Shown here one piece after another: positions 36,632-45,717 of a stretch of 64,000 nt of DNA. Where the stretch lies: positions 1 through 64,000 of the forward strand of contig NZ_LMIT01000002.1 of the NCBI RefSeq assembly GCF_001428825.1, given 5' to 3'. The position numbers and the translations under genes are program-made. The stretch comes from Nocardioides sp. Root240 (GTDB lineage Bacteria; Actinomycetota; Actinomycetes; Propionibacteriales; Nocardioidaceae). The notes beneath the pieces are model-generated. The model worked only from the letters and a program-made list of their open reading frames with translations, did no database searches and was not told the origin of the DNA. How positions within the stretch are numbered: the first letter of the stretch is position 1; each line of letters starts with the position of its first letter.

Positions 36632-38583
36632 GCGGCCCTCCTCGCGGCGTCGACGAGCGCCTCGGCGCTGACCTCGCCGATCGGCACGTGCTCCGCACCG
36701 AGGTGCTCGGCGAGGGTGGCGGCCAGGCCCATCCGCATCGGGCCGGCCTCGCAGTCGACGACCACGCACGTGATGCCGGCGGCGGCGAGCAGGTCGGCGG
36801 CGGCGCGCGAGCGGGCCACCGCGTCGGCGCCGGAGGTCGCGCGGCCGTCCGTCACGACGACGAGCAGCGGACGGCGCTGCGGGTCGCGGGTCTGCTCGAC
36901 GGACAGCAGGTGTGCCGCCTCGAGCAGGCCCTCGGCGAGCGGCGTCCGACCACCGGCCGGCAGCTCCTCGAGCCGCTGCGCAGCCGCGTCGACCGAGTGG
37001 GTCGGCGGCAGCGCCACCTCGGCGCAGGCGCCGCGGAAGGTGACCAGGCCGACCTTGTCGCGGCGCTGGTAGGCATCGAGCAGCAGGCTCAGCACGGCCG
37101 TCTTGACCTGCTCCATCCGCTTGCGCGCGGCCATCGAGCCGGACGCGTCGACGCAGAAGAGCACCAGGTTGGACTCCCGGCCCTCGCGGACCGCGACCCG
37201 CAGGTCGGCCTGCTGGAGGACCAGCCGACCGTCGCGCCGGCCGCGGGCGAACTGGTGCGGCGCTGCTGCGCGGATGGTCTCGGTCAGGTGGATCGCGCCG
37301 GTGCTGCCCGGTCGATCGGGCTTCGACGCGCCGATCCGGCGGCCGTTGCTGGTGCGCGCGCGGCTGCGGCGGCCCGCCGTGCCGGCGCCGATGCCGCGCA
37401 CGGTGAGCAGCCGGGTCCGGTACGTCGCGCCGGTGCCGGACGTGACGTCATTGTCTCCGTGGGCTCCGGCCCCCGTGGACGATGACGTTGGATCGGGAGC
37501 GCCCGGTTCGAGGCTGTCCTCGGCCCCCTCCGCCGGCGCGTCATCCTCGGAGTGAGGTCCTTCGGGGTGATCGCCGTCCGGCTCCGGACCGTCCGGCTCG
37601 GGGCCGTCCGGCTCGGGACCGTCCGGCTCGGGAGGCAGGTCGTCGCCGAGCACCTGGTCGAGCAGGTCCTCGTCGAGCCCCGGGGCGTCGAACGGCTTGC
37701 GCCGCCGCCGGTGCGGCAGGGCCAGGCGTGCCGCGACCCGGATGTCGTCGAGGGTGACCTGCGACCGGCCGGACCAGGCGGCGTGGGCGACGGCGGTGCG
37801 GGCGGTGACGATGTCGGCGCGGAGGCCGTCGACGTCGAAGGTCGCGCAGACCTCGGCGATCTTGAGCAGCCCGGCGTCGGTCAGCCGGACCGAGGCGAGG
37901 AGCGCCCGGGCCGCGGCGATCCGGGTCTGGAGGGCGGCCTCGGCCGCGGCGTAGCGCTCGGCGAAGCCGGCCGGGTCGGCGTCGTAGGCCATCCGACGCC
38001 GGACCACCTCGGCCCGCAGTGCCGGGTCGCGCGGCGCGGCGACCTCGACGGTCAGGCCGAAGCGGTCGAGCAGCTGCGGGCGCAGCTCGCCCTCCTCGGG
38101 ATTCATCGTGCCGACCAGCACGAAGCGCGCCTCGTGCGTCATCGAGACGCCGTCGCGCTCAACCGTCGCCCGGCCCATCGCGGCCGCGTCGAGGAGCAGG
38201 TCGACGAGGTGGTCGTGGAGGAGGTTGACCTCGTCGACGTAGAGGATCCCACGGTGGGCCTTGGCCAGCAGGCCGGGCTCGTACTCCGCCTTGCCCTCGG
38301 CCAGTGCGCTCTCGAGGTTGATCGAGCCGGTCACCCGGTCCTCGGTCGCTCCGATCGGCAGCTCGACGAGGGGCACGGGGCGGCCGTCGACCGGGGGCAG
38401 CACGGCGGCGAGGGCGCGCACGATCGTCGACTTGGCCGTGCCCTTCTCGCCCCGCACCAGCACGCCGCCGACCTCGGGGGCGATCGTGGTGAGGATCAGG
38501 GCGAGGGCCATCGGGTCCGGCCCGTCCGGTCCGTCGGCGCCGACCACGGCGCTGAAGGGGAAGTGTTGGTCGATGGAGGTCAT
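36628..38583 (-). CDS. Fused ChlI/ChlD-type AAA plus vWA chelatase subunit
   Basis: 651 residues. The AAA+ half (about 1-310) has Walker [11 protein letters not shown] (45-53) and an acidic Walker B-like [17 protein letters not shown] Pro/Asp/Glu-rich linker with DGPEP repeats (about 312-370) leads to a basic segment. A C-terminal vWA domain from about 475 has MIDAS DASGS (479-483). Such ChlID fusions are thought to replace CobS and CobT as ATPase partners of CobN in actinobacteria. Magnesium chelation is unlikely with no chlorophyll genes in view. Confidence 0.88.
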   Translation of the reverse strand: MTSIDQHFPFSAVVGADGPDGPDPMALALILTTIAPEVGGVLVRGEKGTAKSTIVRALAAVLPPVDGRPVPLVELPIGATEDRVTGSINLESALAEGKAEYEPGLLAKAHRGILYVDEVNLLHDHLVDLLLDAAAMGRATVERDGVSMTHEARFVLVGTMNPEEGELRPQLLDRFGLTVEVAAPRDPALRAEVVRRRMAYDADPAGFAERYAAAEAALQTRIAAARALLASVRLTDAGLLKIAEVCATFDVDGLRADIVTARTAVAHAAWSGRSQVTLDDIRVAARLALPHRRRRKPFDAPGLDEDLLDQVLGDDLPPEPDGPEPDGPEPDGPEPDGDHPEGPHSEDDAPAEGAEDSLEPGAPDPTSSSTGAGAHGDNDVTSGTGATYRTRLLTVRGIGAGTAGRRSRARTSNGRRIGASKPDRPGSTGAIHLTETIRAAAPHQFARGRRDGRLVLQQADLRVAVREGRESNLVLFCVDASGSMAARKRMEQVKTAVLSLLLDAYQRRDKVGLVTFRGACAEVALPPTHSVDAAAQRLEELPAGGRTPLAEGLLEAAHLLSVEQTRDPQRRPLLVVVTDGRATSGADAVARSRAAADLLAAAGITCVVVDCEAGPMRMGLAATLAEHLGAEHVPIGEVSAEALVDAARRAA

Positions 38584-39347
38584 CGGAGGCGCTCCTTCCG
38601 GGCCACGCGTTCGGGCGAGTAGAGGTACGACTCGGCGTCGGACGCCGAGCCGTCGGGCGCGAGGGCGGGGCCGACGAGGATCACCGCGGCCTGCTTCAGC
38701 CCGGCATCCTCGACGAGGGTGGCGATGGTGCCGACGGTGCCGCGCAGCACCAGCTCCTCGGGCTGCGAGGCCCGGGACACCACCGCGACCGGGCAGTCCG
38801 CGCCGTAGAACGGCGCGAGCTCGGTCATCAGCGCGGCGGTGCGGGTGATCGCGAGGTGCAGCACCAGGGTTGCTCCGGTTGCGGCGAAGGCGGCGAGCGA
38901 CTCGGTCTCCGGCATCGCGGTCGAGCGCGCCTGGGTGCGGGTCAGCACGACCGACTGCGCCACGAGCGGCACGGTCAGCTCGTGGCCGACGATCGCGGCG
39001 GCCGCGGCATAGGCCGGTACGCCCGGCGTGACGTCCCAGGCGACACCGGCCGCGTCGAGCCGCCGGCCCTGCTCGTGGAGGGCGGAGTAGAGCGAGGGGT
39101 CGCCGGACGTCAGGCGTACGACGTCGCGTCCGTCCGCGTCGGCCTGGACCATCACGGCCGTGATCCGGTCGAGGTCGAGCTCCTGGGTGTCGACCAGCCG
39201 CGCGTCGGCGCGGCAGTGGGAGAGCACCTCGGTGTCGATGTAGGTGCCGGGGTAGAGCACCACGTCCGCGGCGCCGAGGAGGGCGGCCGCGCGGAGCGTG
39301 ATCAGGTCGGCGGCACCGGGACCGGCGCCCACGAAGTGCACCGTCAT
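38580..39347 (-). CDS. cobM: Precorrin-4 C11-methyltransferase
   Basis: 255 residues. [19 protein letters not shown] at the N-terminus, [11 protein letters not shown], and [16 protein letters not shown] are typical CobM/CbiF blocks. It adds a SAM methyl at C-11 to give precorrin-5. ATG 39347 overlaps the cobL stop by 4 bp. The longer open frame upstream is antisense-like shadow of cobL. Confidence 0.94.
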   Translation of the reverse strand: MTVHFVGAGPGAADLITLRAAALLGAADVVLYPGTYIDTEVLSHCRADARLVDTQELDLDRITAVMVQADADGRDVVRLTSGDPSLYSALHEQGRRLDAAGVAWDVTPGVPAYAAAAAIVGHELTVPLVAQSVVLTRTQARSTAMPETESLAAFAATGATLVLHLAITRTAALMTELAPFYGADCPVAVVSRASQPEELVLRGTVGTIATLVEDAGLKQAAVILVGPALAPDGSASDAESYLYSPERVARKERLR

Positions 39348-40531
39348 GCCCGCTCCTTCGTCCAGGTCCACTGCGTGACGGCGCGGGCCGGCGTCCAGCC
39401 GGTGAACCGGCCGCCCAGCGGCGTGACGTGCTCGACCGCCAGGCGGGTCAGCTCGCCGCCGTGCTCGTGGAAGGCGCCGATCAGCAGCTGCTCGGTCTCC
39501 AGGGTCACGCCGTGCACGACCAGCCGCCCGCCGGGCGCGAGTGCTTCGCGGCAGAGGTCCAGCAGTCCGGGGGCCGTGGCGCCGCCACCGACGAAGACGG
39601 CGTCCGGCCGGGGCAGGTCGGTCAGGGCGTCGGGCGCCTTGTCGTTGACGACCTCGAGCCGTGACACGCCCAGGGTGCCGGCGTTCCGGGAGATCCGGGC
39701 GGCCCGCTCGGGGTCGGCCTCGACGGCGATCGCGTCGGTGAGCGGGTGCGCGCGCAGCCACTCGATCGCGACCGAGCCGGCACCGGCGCCGACGTCCCAC
39801 AGCAGCCGGCCCGGCGCGGGGGCCAGGCGGGACAGGGCGCTGGCGCGGACGTCGCGCTTGGTCAGCTGGCCGTCGTGCTCGAAGGCGTCGTCGGGCAGGC
39901 CCGGCGCCCACGAGGCGAACCCGGTTCCCGCGACCTCGAGCGCGATCACGTGCAGCCGTGGGACCGGGCAGGGGAAGACCGCGACCGTCTCGTCGGCGCC
40001 GCCCAGGTTGCCGAGCACGTGCATCGTGCTGGTCCCGAAGCCGGCCTCGTCGAGCAGGGTCGCGACGGCGGCGGGCGTGCTCTCGTCGGACGACAGCACC
40101 AGCAGCCGTCGGCCGTCGGCGAGCTCGCGACGCAGCGCGGCGAGCTCGCGGCCGACCAGGGTGACGACCGTCGACTCCTCGGCCGACCAGCCCATCCGTG
40201 CCCGGGCCAGTGCCACGGACGACACGGCAGGGACGACGTCCACGGCGTCGGGGCCGAGCAGGCGCAGCAGCGTCGTACCGATCCCGGAGACGAGGGGGTC
40301 GCCCGAGGCGAGCGCCACGACCCGGCGCCCCTCGTGCTCGCCGAGGAAGGTGGCCAGCGACGTCAGCGGGCGCGGCCACGCGTGCCGGTCCTGGCCGGGG
40401 ACGTCCGGCACGAGTGCCAGGTGCCGCTCACCCCCGAGCAGCACCTCGGCGTCCGCGACCAGCGCGGCCGAGGCGGGCGGGAGGTGGCCGTCGGCGCCGA
40501 TGCCGACGACGGTGATCCTCAGTCCACCCAT
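39344..40531 (-). CDS. cobL: Precorrin-6Y C5,15-methyltransferase (decarboxylating)
   Basis: 395 residues with both halves of CobL. The N-terminal CbiE-like methyltransferase (1-200) has [20 protein letters not shown] and [13 protein letters not shown]. The C-terminal CbiT-like domain has [20 protein letters not shown] as its SAM loop. It methylates C-5 and C-15 and decarboxylates the acetate at C-12. ATG 40531 starts 13 bp inside the cobIJ end. Confidence 0.94.
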   Translation of the reverse strand: MGGLRITVVGIGADGHLPPASAALVADAEVLLGGERHLALVPDVPGQDRHAWPRPLTSLATFLGEHEGRRVVALASGDPLVSGIGTTLLRLLGPDAVDVVPAVSSVALARARMGWSAEESTVVTLVGRELAALRRELADGRRLLVLSSDESTPAAVATLLDEAGFGTSTMHVLGNLGGADETVAVFPCPVPRLHVIALEVAGTGFASWAPGLPDDAFEHDGQLTKRDVRASALSRLAPAPGRLLWDVGAGAGSVAIEWLRAHPLTDAIAVEADPERAARISRNAGTLGVSRLEVVNDKAPDALTDLPRPDAVFVGGGATAPGLLDLCREALAPGGRLVVHGVTLETEQLLIGAFHEHGGELTRLAVEHVTPLGGRFTGWTPARAVTQWTWTKERA

Positions 40532-42087
40532 CGCGGTGTCCAGACGGTCCCGTTGGGCTCCACGCGGGTCGAGGAGGCGCCGACGATCAGCAGGCACTTC
40601 ATGTCGATGCTGTCGGTGTCGAGGGTGCCGAGCGTGGTGACGGTCAGTGACTCCTCGTCACGGCCGACGTCGCGGCCGACGACGACGACGGTGTCGGGGG
40701 AGCGGTGCTCGAGCAGGATCTTCTGGGTCTCGACGACCTGCTCGCGCCGCGAGCGGGACGCCGGGTTGTAGATCCCGAGCACCAGGTCGGCCTCGGCGAT
40801 CGCCCGGAGCCGCCGCTCGACGACGGCCCACGGCTTGAGCCGGTCCGACAGGCTCACCACGGCGAAGTCCGCGCCGATCGGCGCACCGGCCCGGGCGGCG
40901 ACCGCCTGGACCGCGCTGATGCCCGGCAGCACCCGCACCGGTACGGCGGCGTGCTCGGGGTGTGCCGGGTCGGCCGCCGCCTCGAACACCGCGGCCGCCA
41001 TGCCGAAGACGCCCGCGTCGCCGCCGGACACGACCGCGACCCGCTCGCCGCGCAGGGCCAGGTCGAGCGCGAAGCGCGCCCGGTCCACCTCGACGGTGTT
41101 GCCCGACGCGTGCCGCTGGAGGCCGGGGCGCTGCGGCACCCGGTTGACGTACGGCGCGTAGCCGACCACGTGCTCGACCTCGGCCAGTGCCGCCGACGCC
41201 TCCGGGGTGAGCCAGCCGTCCGGGCCGGGGCCGAGACCGATGACGAGCAGCTCGGAGGGTTGCGGTTTGGTCCCAAACCGCAACAATTCCGGCTCCTGAG
41301 CTGCGGTTCGTGACCAATCGGCACGCATCCGGGCCGCGGTTGAGGGCTGCGTGGAGTCGCCGGGAACCACGATCAGCGAGAAGTACGGCACCGAGTCCGC
41401 GTCGACCTCGGCCACCGGCAGCCAACGCTCCTCGGGCTGCGACGCGCGCTCGACGTACATCGCGCCCTCGAGCCGCCCGGCCTGTGCCAGCGCCGAGCGG
41501 ACGGCGGGGAAGGTGCGGCCGAGCTTCATGATGATCGCGCCGTCGGTGTCGGCGAGGCGGCGGGCCAGCTCGGGCTCGGGGAGGGTGCCGGGAAGCACGG
41601 TCAGGACGTCGTTCTGGCGTACGAGCGGCGCCGGGATGGTCGCGGTCGCGGCCGTGAAGGCGGGCACGCCGGGGACGACCTCGACCGGGAACCGGTCCCG
41701 GAACCTGTCGAGGAGGTACATCGACGAGCCGTAGAACAGCGGGTCGCCCTCCGCGAGCAGGACCACGTCGCGGCCGGCGTCGAGGTGGGCGGCCAGGCGC
41801 GCCTCGCAGTCGTCGTAGAACTCGGCCATCGCGCCGACGTACCCGCCCGGGTGGTCGGTGCTGCCCGTCGTGACGGGGTAGCGCAGCTCCTCCTCGACGG
41901 CGTCGGCCGGGATCAGGTGGGCGGCGATACGGCGTGCGTGCGACTCCTTGCGGACGCCGGCGTGGAAGGCGACCACCCCGGCGGCACCGATGAGCCGCTC
42001 GGCCTTGCGGGTGATCAGCTCGGGGTCGCCGGGGCCGATGCCGACGACGTGGAAGTGACCGACTGCCTTGTCCATCGGGCGGTTCAC
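40519..42087 (-). CDS. cobIJ: CobI-CobJ fusion: precorrin-2 C20- and precorrin-3B C17-methyltransferase
   Basis: About 522 residues. The CobI half (1-250) opens HFHVVGIGPGDPELITRKAE and has LLAEGDPLFYGSS. The CobJ half (from about 278) opens LLVIGLGPGPDGWLTPEAS and has VVSGGDAGVFGMAA and LGIYNPASRSRREQ. Such fusions are known in actinobacteria. GTG 42087 overlaps the cobH stop by 4 bp; ATG 42075 is an alternative. A perfect inverted repeat lies in the linker at 41260-41283. Confidence 0.94.
   Translation of the reverse strand: MNRPMDKAVGHFHVVGIGPGDPELITRKAERLIGAAGVVAFHAGVRKESHARRIAAHLIPADAVEEELRYPVTTGSTDHPGGYVGAMAEFYDDCEARLAAHLDAGRDVVLLAEGDPLFYGSSMYLLDRFRDRFPVEVVPGVPAFTAATATIPAPLVRQNDVLTVLPGTLPEPELARRLADTDGAIIMKLGRTFPAVRSALAQAGRLEGAMYVERASQPEERWLPVAEVDADSVPYFSLIVVPGDSTQPSTAARMRADWSRTAAQEPELLRFGTKPQPSELLVIGLGPGPDGWLTPEASAALAEVEHVVGYAPYVNRVPQRPGLQRHASGNTVEVDRARFALDLALRGERVAVVSGGDAGVFGMAAAVFEAAADPAHPEHAAVPVRVLPGISAVQAVAARAGAPIGADFAVVSLSDRLKPWAVVERRLRAIAEADLVLGIYNPASRSRREQVVETQKILLEHRSPDTVVVVGRDVGRDEESLTVTTLGTLDTDSIDMKCLLIVGASSTRVEPNGTVWTPRWVD
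41260..41283. repeat. Palindrome inside the CobI-CobJ linker
   Basis: TTGCGGTTTGG and CCAAACCGCAA form perfect 11-bp arms around TC. A related TGCGGTTCGTGACC stretch follows at about 41302-41315, close to the TGCGGTTGGTGAC arm of the palindrome at 23629. It encodes linker residues around LLRFGTKPQPS. Its position between two domains suggests insertion where protein length is tolerated. Confidence 0.7.
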
Positions 42088-42749
42088 TCCTCTTCCTGTG
42101 CCAGTGCGTTGACCGCGGACGACGCCATGGCGGAGCCGCCGCGACGACCGCGAACGGTGACGAACGGGATGTCGATGCCGTGGTCGTCGGCGAACGAGGC
42201 GAGCGCGTCCTTCGACTCCGCGGCGCCGATGAAGCCGACCGGGCAGCCGACGATCGCCGCGGGCCGCGGGCCGCCGTCGAGGATCATCTCGAGCAGGTGG
42301 AAGAGCGCCGTCGGGGCGTTGCCGATCGCGACCACGGCCCCTTCGAGCAATGGCTCCCAGAGCGAGACCGCCGCCGCGGTGCGCGTCGTCGACCACCGGG
42401 CGGCGAGCGCCGGGACCTGCGGGTCGGTGAGGAAGCAGTGCACCGGGTTGTCGGCCGGCAGACGGCCGGCCGTGATGCCCATCGCGACCATCCGGGCGTC
42501 GCAGAGGATCGGCGCCCCGGCCGACAGGGCGCCGCGGGCCGCGGCCACCAGGCCGGGGTGCACGACGAGGTCGCGGACCAGGTCGGTCTGGCCACTGCCG
42601 TGGATCATCCGCACGGCGACCTTCTCGGCCTCGGCGGGGACGCCGGAGAGGTCGGACTCGCGGCGGATGGTGGCGAAGGAGTCGACGTAGATCGCCGGTC
42701 CGTCGGCGATGTAGTCGTACCGACGCGGCGGAGCGGTCAGGTCGGTCAT
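42084..42749 (-). CDS. cobH: Precorrin-8X methylmutase
   Basis: 221 residues. It moves the C-11 methyl to C-12 to form hydrogenobyrinic acid. Family features are RMIHGSGQTDLVRDLVVHPG (catalytic His in MIHGSG), PILCDARMVAMGI and AAIVGCPVGFIGAAESK. The start overlaps the cobG stop by one base (TGATG) and the stop overlaps cobIJ. Confidence 0.95.
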   Translation of the reverse strand: MTDLTAPPRRYDYIADGPAIYVDSFATIRRESDLSGVPAEAEKVAVRMIHGSGQTDLVRDLVVHPGLVAAARGALSAGAPILCDARMVAMGITAGRLPADNPVHCFLTDPQVPALAARWSTTRTAAAVSLWEPLLEGAVVAIGNAPTALFHLLEMILDGGPRPAAIVGCPVGFIGAAESKDALASFADDHGIDIPFVTVRGRRGGSAMASSAVNALAQEEE

Positions 42750-43591
42750 CAGTTCTCCTCGGGGATGAGCACGCCGTGCCACGGTGTGACGACGACGGTG
42801 GCGGCGGTCCAGCCGGCGATGGTCGCCAGATCCAGGCCCTCGTCCGGGCAGGCGACGTGCGTGCCGCCCGCGACCGGGCCGAGGGGGAGCGGCCCGGTCG
42901 CGACGGCGGCACCGGGGGAAGCGGGACGGGGCGCGGCGAGCGGATCGCCGAGCTCGGGGACGTGCCACGGAGCATCGGGTCCGGTGCCACGGGCGGCCAG
43001 GAACTCCCGTGCGAGCGCGGCCAGTGCGGCCGGCGCAGCAGTGAGCGGCACGACGTCGCCCCAGTGCTCGCCGACGCGGAGCTGGGCGGTGGTGGCGTCG
43101 AGTGCGACGAGGCCGAGGTCGAGGTGCTTGTCCGCGAGGTCGCCGCGGCCGTCGTCGAGCGTGAACAGGAAGCGTCCCGGCAGGCCGGCGAGCGTGGCGT
43201 CACCGAGCAGCAGCGCGTCGAGGTCGGCGAGCACCGGGCGCAGGTCGGCACGGCCGCCGGCGAGCCCGGTCTGCGGGGAGGCCAGCACGTTGCGGACCCG
43301 GTCGTGAGCACGCGAGGGCAGCAGGCCGGTCGCCTCCAGCGCGGCCAGTGCGTCACCGGCCAGGACACCCCCGGCGGTCAGCGGCATGGCGCGGACCTGC
43401 AGGTTGGCCCGGCCCGTCACGCGGACCCGCCCGTCGCCGTACTCCTCGGCGACCCTCGCCAGGCCGGTCAGGGCGGCGCGGGACACCTGCCCGCCGGGCA
43501 CGCGCACCCGCACCAGCCCGCCGTCGTCGGCGGGCCAGGGGTGCACGATGCCGGGGCACCGGTCCGGCCGGGTGCGGCTCGTCTGCGACAC
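42749..43591 (-). CDS. cobG: Precorrin-3B synthase-like CobG, apparently C-terminally truncated
   Basis: 280 residues. It carries the nitrite/sulfite reductase ferredoxin-like half domain (CPGIVHPWPADDGGLVRVRV) and the block LLPSRAHDRVRNVLASP typical of CobG. The protein ends at VTPWHGVLIPEEN, where family members that I know go on to a cysteine-rich [4Fe-4S]/siroheme-type segment. It has only two cysteines, too few for a [4Fe-4S] site. GTG 43591 has AAGGA at 8 bp. Upstream in-frame starts fall within the riboswitch. It is first in an eleven-gene operon. Confidence 0.8.
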   Translation of the reverse strand: MSQTSRTRPDRCPGIVHPWPADDGGLVRVRVPGGQVSRAALTGLARVAEEYGDGRVRVTGRANLQVRAMPLTAGGVLAGDALAALEATGLLPSRAHDRVRNVLASPQTGLAGGRADLRPVLADLDALLLGDATLAGLPGRFLFTLDDGRGDLADKHLDLGLVALDATTAQLRVGEHWGDVVPLTAAPAALAALAREFLAARGTGPDAPWHVPELGDPLAAPRPASPGAAVATGPLPLGPVAGGTHVACPDEGLDLATIAGWTAATVVVTPWHGVLIPEEN

Positions 43592-43660
43592 GAGGGTGGT
43601 CCTTCGAGGCCGGGGCTCCTCGCGATCGCCCCTCATCGACCTCGCGGTGGTCTCCGCAAG

Positions 43661-43818
43661 GGCCAGCAGGTCTTCGGACTCGGGATCGTCCGGGTCGGAG
43701 CGTCTTCCCAGGTCCCGGAGGACCCAGTGACGTCGTGCTCCGCCCGTCACCCACACCGCTGCGCGTCAGTCCCGGACTCTCACCGGGTTCCCTGACCCCC
43801 TGGGGAGGTCGACTGGCC
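43661..43818 (-). promoter_or_regulatory. Cobalamin riboswitch upstream of cobG
   Basis: On the minus strand GGCCAG (43818-43813) pairs with CTGGCC (43666-43661). Inside are GTCAGGGAACCCGGTGAGAG, CGCAGCGGTGTGGGTGACG, GTCACTGGG and the end block GAGTCCGAAGACCTGC, all standard for cobalamin aptamers. It should control cobG through the lipoprotein gene. Confidence 0.92.
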
Positions 43819-43855
43819 GGGCCAGCCTACCCCGGCTGTCGGTAGCCTGACCGCC

Positions 43856-44977
43856 ATGCCCGCCCTCAAGGACGTCGTCGACCTGATCCACGGCTGGTAC
43901 CCGCCCGCGACCGCCGATTCCTGGGACGCGGTCGGGCTCGTCCACGGCGACCCGGACCAGCAGGTGAGGAAGGTGCTCCTCGCCGTCGACCCCACCCCGG
44001 CCGTCGCTGAGGAGGCCGCGGACTGGAAGGCCGACCTGCTCGTCGTGCACCACCCGCTGTTCCTCAAGCCGGTCAACGGATTCCCCGCAACCAGCCCCAA
44101 GGGCCGCACGCTGCACACCCTCGCGAAGGCCGACTGCGCGCTGCTGACCGCGCACACCAACGCCGACCAGGCCGTCGGCGGCGTCTCGGAGGCGCTGGCC
44201 CACGCGCTCGGCCTCACCGACCTCGAGCCGATCGTCCCGGCGCCGATCGGGCCCCGCGACAAGCTCACCGTCTTCGTGCCCCCGGACGCCGCGGCGCCGG
44301 TCCGCGCCGCGATCGCCGAGGCCGGCGCCGGCCGGATCGGCGACTACGAGTTCGCCTCGTTCACCAGCGCGCCCGGCGAGGGCAGGTTCCGCCCCCTCGA
44401 GGGTGCGAACCCGATGGTCGGCACCGTCGGCGAGCTGGAGACGGTCGAGGAGGTGCGCGTCGAGGTCGTCCTCGACCGTGCGGTCCGCTCCGCCGTCGTC
44501 CGGGCGATGCTCGCGGCGCACCCCTACGAGGAGCCGGCCTGGGACGTCGTCGAGCTCGCCGACCCGGGCCTGGCCACGACCGGCACCGGCCGGATCGGCA
44601 GCGTCTCGCCGATGACGCTCGGGGAGTTCGCAGCGCAGGTCGCGGCCGCGCTGCCGGCCACCGCGCACGGCGTACGGGTGGCCGGCGACGAGACCCGTCC
44701 GGTACGACGAGTGGCGGTCTGCGGGGGAGCGGGCGACTTCCTGCTCGACCGGGTCGCCGGCCTCGGCGTCGATGCCTACGTCACCAGCGACCTGCGCCAC
44801 CACCCCGCCTCGGAGTTCCTCGAGAAGGGCGGCCCGGCGCTGGTCGACATCGCCCACTGGGCGGCCGAGTCGACCTGGCTGCCGGTCCTCGAGGGGCGGC
44901 TGAAGGACGCCCTCGGCGACGCGGTGGACACCCGGATGAGCACGATCGTCACCGATCCTTGGACAATGCACCTGTGA
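43856..44977 (+). CDS. Nif3-like dinuclear metal center protein
   Basis: 373 residues, the long form with a PII-like insert. LLVVHHPLFLKPVNGF and LLTAHTNADQAVGGVSEALA carry metal ligands at the N-terminal half, and YVTSDLRHHPASEFLEKG plus VDIAHWAAEST carry those of the C-terminal half. The family has sometimes been linked to GTP cyclohydrolase I type activity, but its role is not settled. It is divergent from the cobG riboswitch and overlaps the next gene by 4 bp. Confidence 0.9.
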   Translation: MPALKDVVDLIHGWYPPATADSWDAVGLVHGDPDQQVRKVLLAVDPTPAVAEEAADWKADLLVVHHPLFLKPVNGFPATSPKGRTLHTLAKADCALLTAHTNADQAVGGVSEALAHALGLTDLEPIVPAPIGPRDKLTVFVPPDAAAPVRAAIAEAGAGRIGDYEFASFTSAPGEGRFRPLEGANPMVGTVGELETVEEVRVEVVLDRAVRSAVVRAMLAAHPYEEPAWDVVELADPGLATTGTGRIGSVSPMTLGEFAAQVAAALPATAHGVRVAGDETRPVRRVAVCGGAGDFLLDRVAGLGVDAYVTSDLRHHPASEFLEKGGPALVDIAHWAAESTWLPVLEGRLKDALGDAVDTRMSTIVTDPWTMHL

Positions 44978-45717
44978 ACGCCGATCCCGCCGCCCAGCTC
45001 CGCCTGCTCGACCTCCAGGCGCTTGACTCCCAGGTCGACCAGCTCCGGCACGTGCGGGCCAACCCGCCGCAGGCCGCGGAGATCAAGGACCTGCTCGGCA
45101 AGCGCGCCGACGTGGACGGCCGGCTGCGCGACCAGCGCATCGTCGTCGACGACCTCGCGGTGGCCCAGGCGAAGGCCGACGCCGATGTGGAGCAGGTGAA
45201 GGCGCGTCGTACCCGGGACCGGGAGCGGATGGACTCCGGCGCCATCGCCGACCCCAAGGCCCTCGAGCGGATGCAGCACGAGCTCGAGTCGCTCGAGCGC
45301 CGTATCTCGACCCTGGAGGACGAGGAGCTCGAGGTAATGGAGCAGCTCGAGGAGGCGCAGTCCGCGCTGGCCGAGCTCACCTCCGCGATCGAGGACCTCG
45401 ACGCCCGCCTGGGCGAGCTGACCTCCGCCCGCGACGAGAAGGGCGCCGAGATCGACGCCGAGATCGCGTCGGTGGCCGGTGGCCGCGCGGCGATCGTCGC
45501 CGACATCCCGGCCGACCTGCTCGCGCTCTACGACAAGCTGCGCGCCAGCAAGGGCGGCGTCGCGGTCGGTGAGCTGCGCGCGCGCCAGTGCGGCGGCTGC
45601 CAGCTGGCGCTCGACCCCAGCGAGCTCGCCGAGGTCCGTGCGACGCCGGCCGAGACCGTGGTCCGGCACGAGGAGTGCCAGCGGATCCTGGTGCGCACCG
45701 CGGAGAGCGGCGTCTGA
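44974..45717 (+). CDS. Coiled-coil zinc-ribbon protein (C4-type zinc ribbon family)
   Basis: 247 residues. A long antiparallel coiled coil (about 25-185) is followed by a zinc-ribbon-like end: CGGCQLAL, then HEECQRILV. The final knuckle has His and Cys rather than the usual CxxC, so one ligand differs from the family norm. Actinobacterial homologues usually sit between Nif3 and RNase HI genes, as here. Function is not established; nucleic acid binding is inferred from related proteins. Confidence 0.87.
   Translation: MNADPAAQLRLLDLQALDSQVDQLRHVRANPPQAAEIKDLLGKRADVDGRLRDQRIVVDDLAVAQAKADADVEQVKARRTRDRERMDSGAIADPKALERMQHELESLERRISTLEDEELEVMEQLEEAQSALAELTSAIEDLDARLGELTSARDEKGAEIDAEIASVAGGRAAIVADIPADLLALYDKLRASKGGVAVGELRARQCGGCQLALDPSELAEVRATPAETVVRHEECQRILVRTAESGV

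Noticed and set aside
37560..37640. Short GC-rich repeats as a possible CRISPR or regulatory array
   Set aside because: They encode the DGPEP linker of the chelatase subunit in frame.
36628..38583. Magnesium chelatase for chlorophyll synthesis
   Set aside because: The gene lies inside a cobalamin operon and no (bacterio)chlorophyll gene is present; cobalt chelation with CobN fits better.
42088..43368. N-terminal extension of cobIJ by about 430 codons
   Set aside because: It overlaps cobG and cobH in another frame with low-complexity composition; the CobI domain begins only near 42075.
42749..43756. Longer cobG start at 43756
   Set aside because: It would run through the cobalamin riboswitch; GTG 43591 has a ribosome site and begins the conserved protein.
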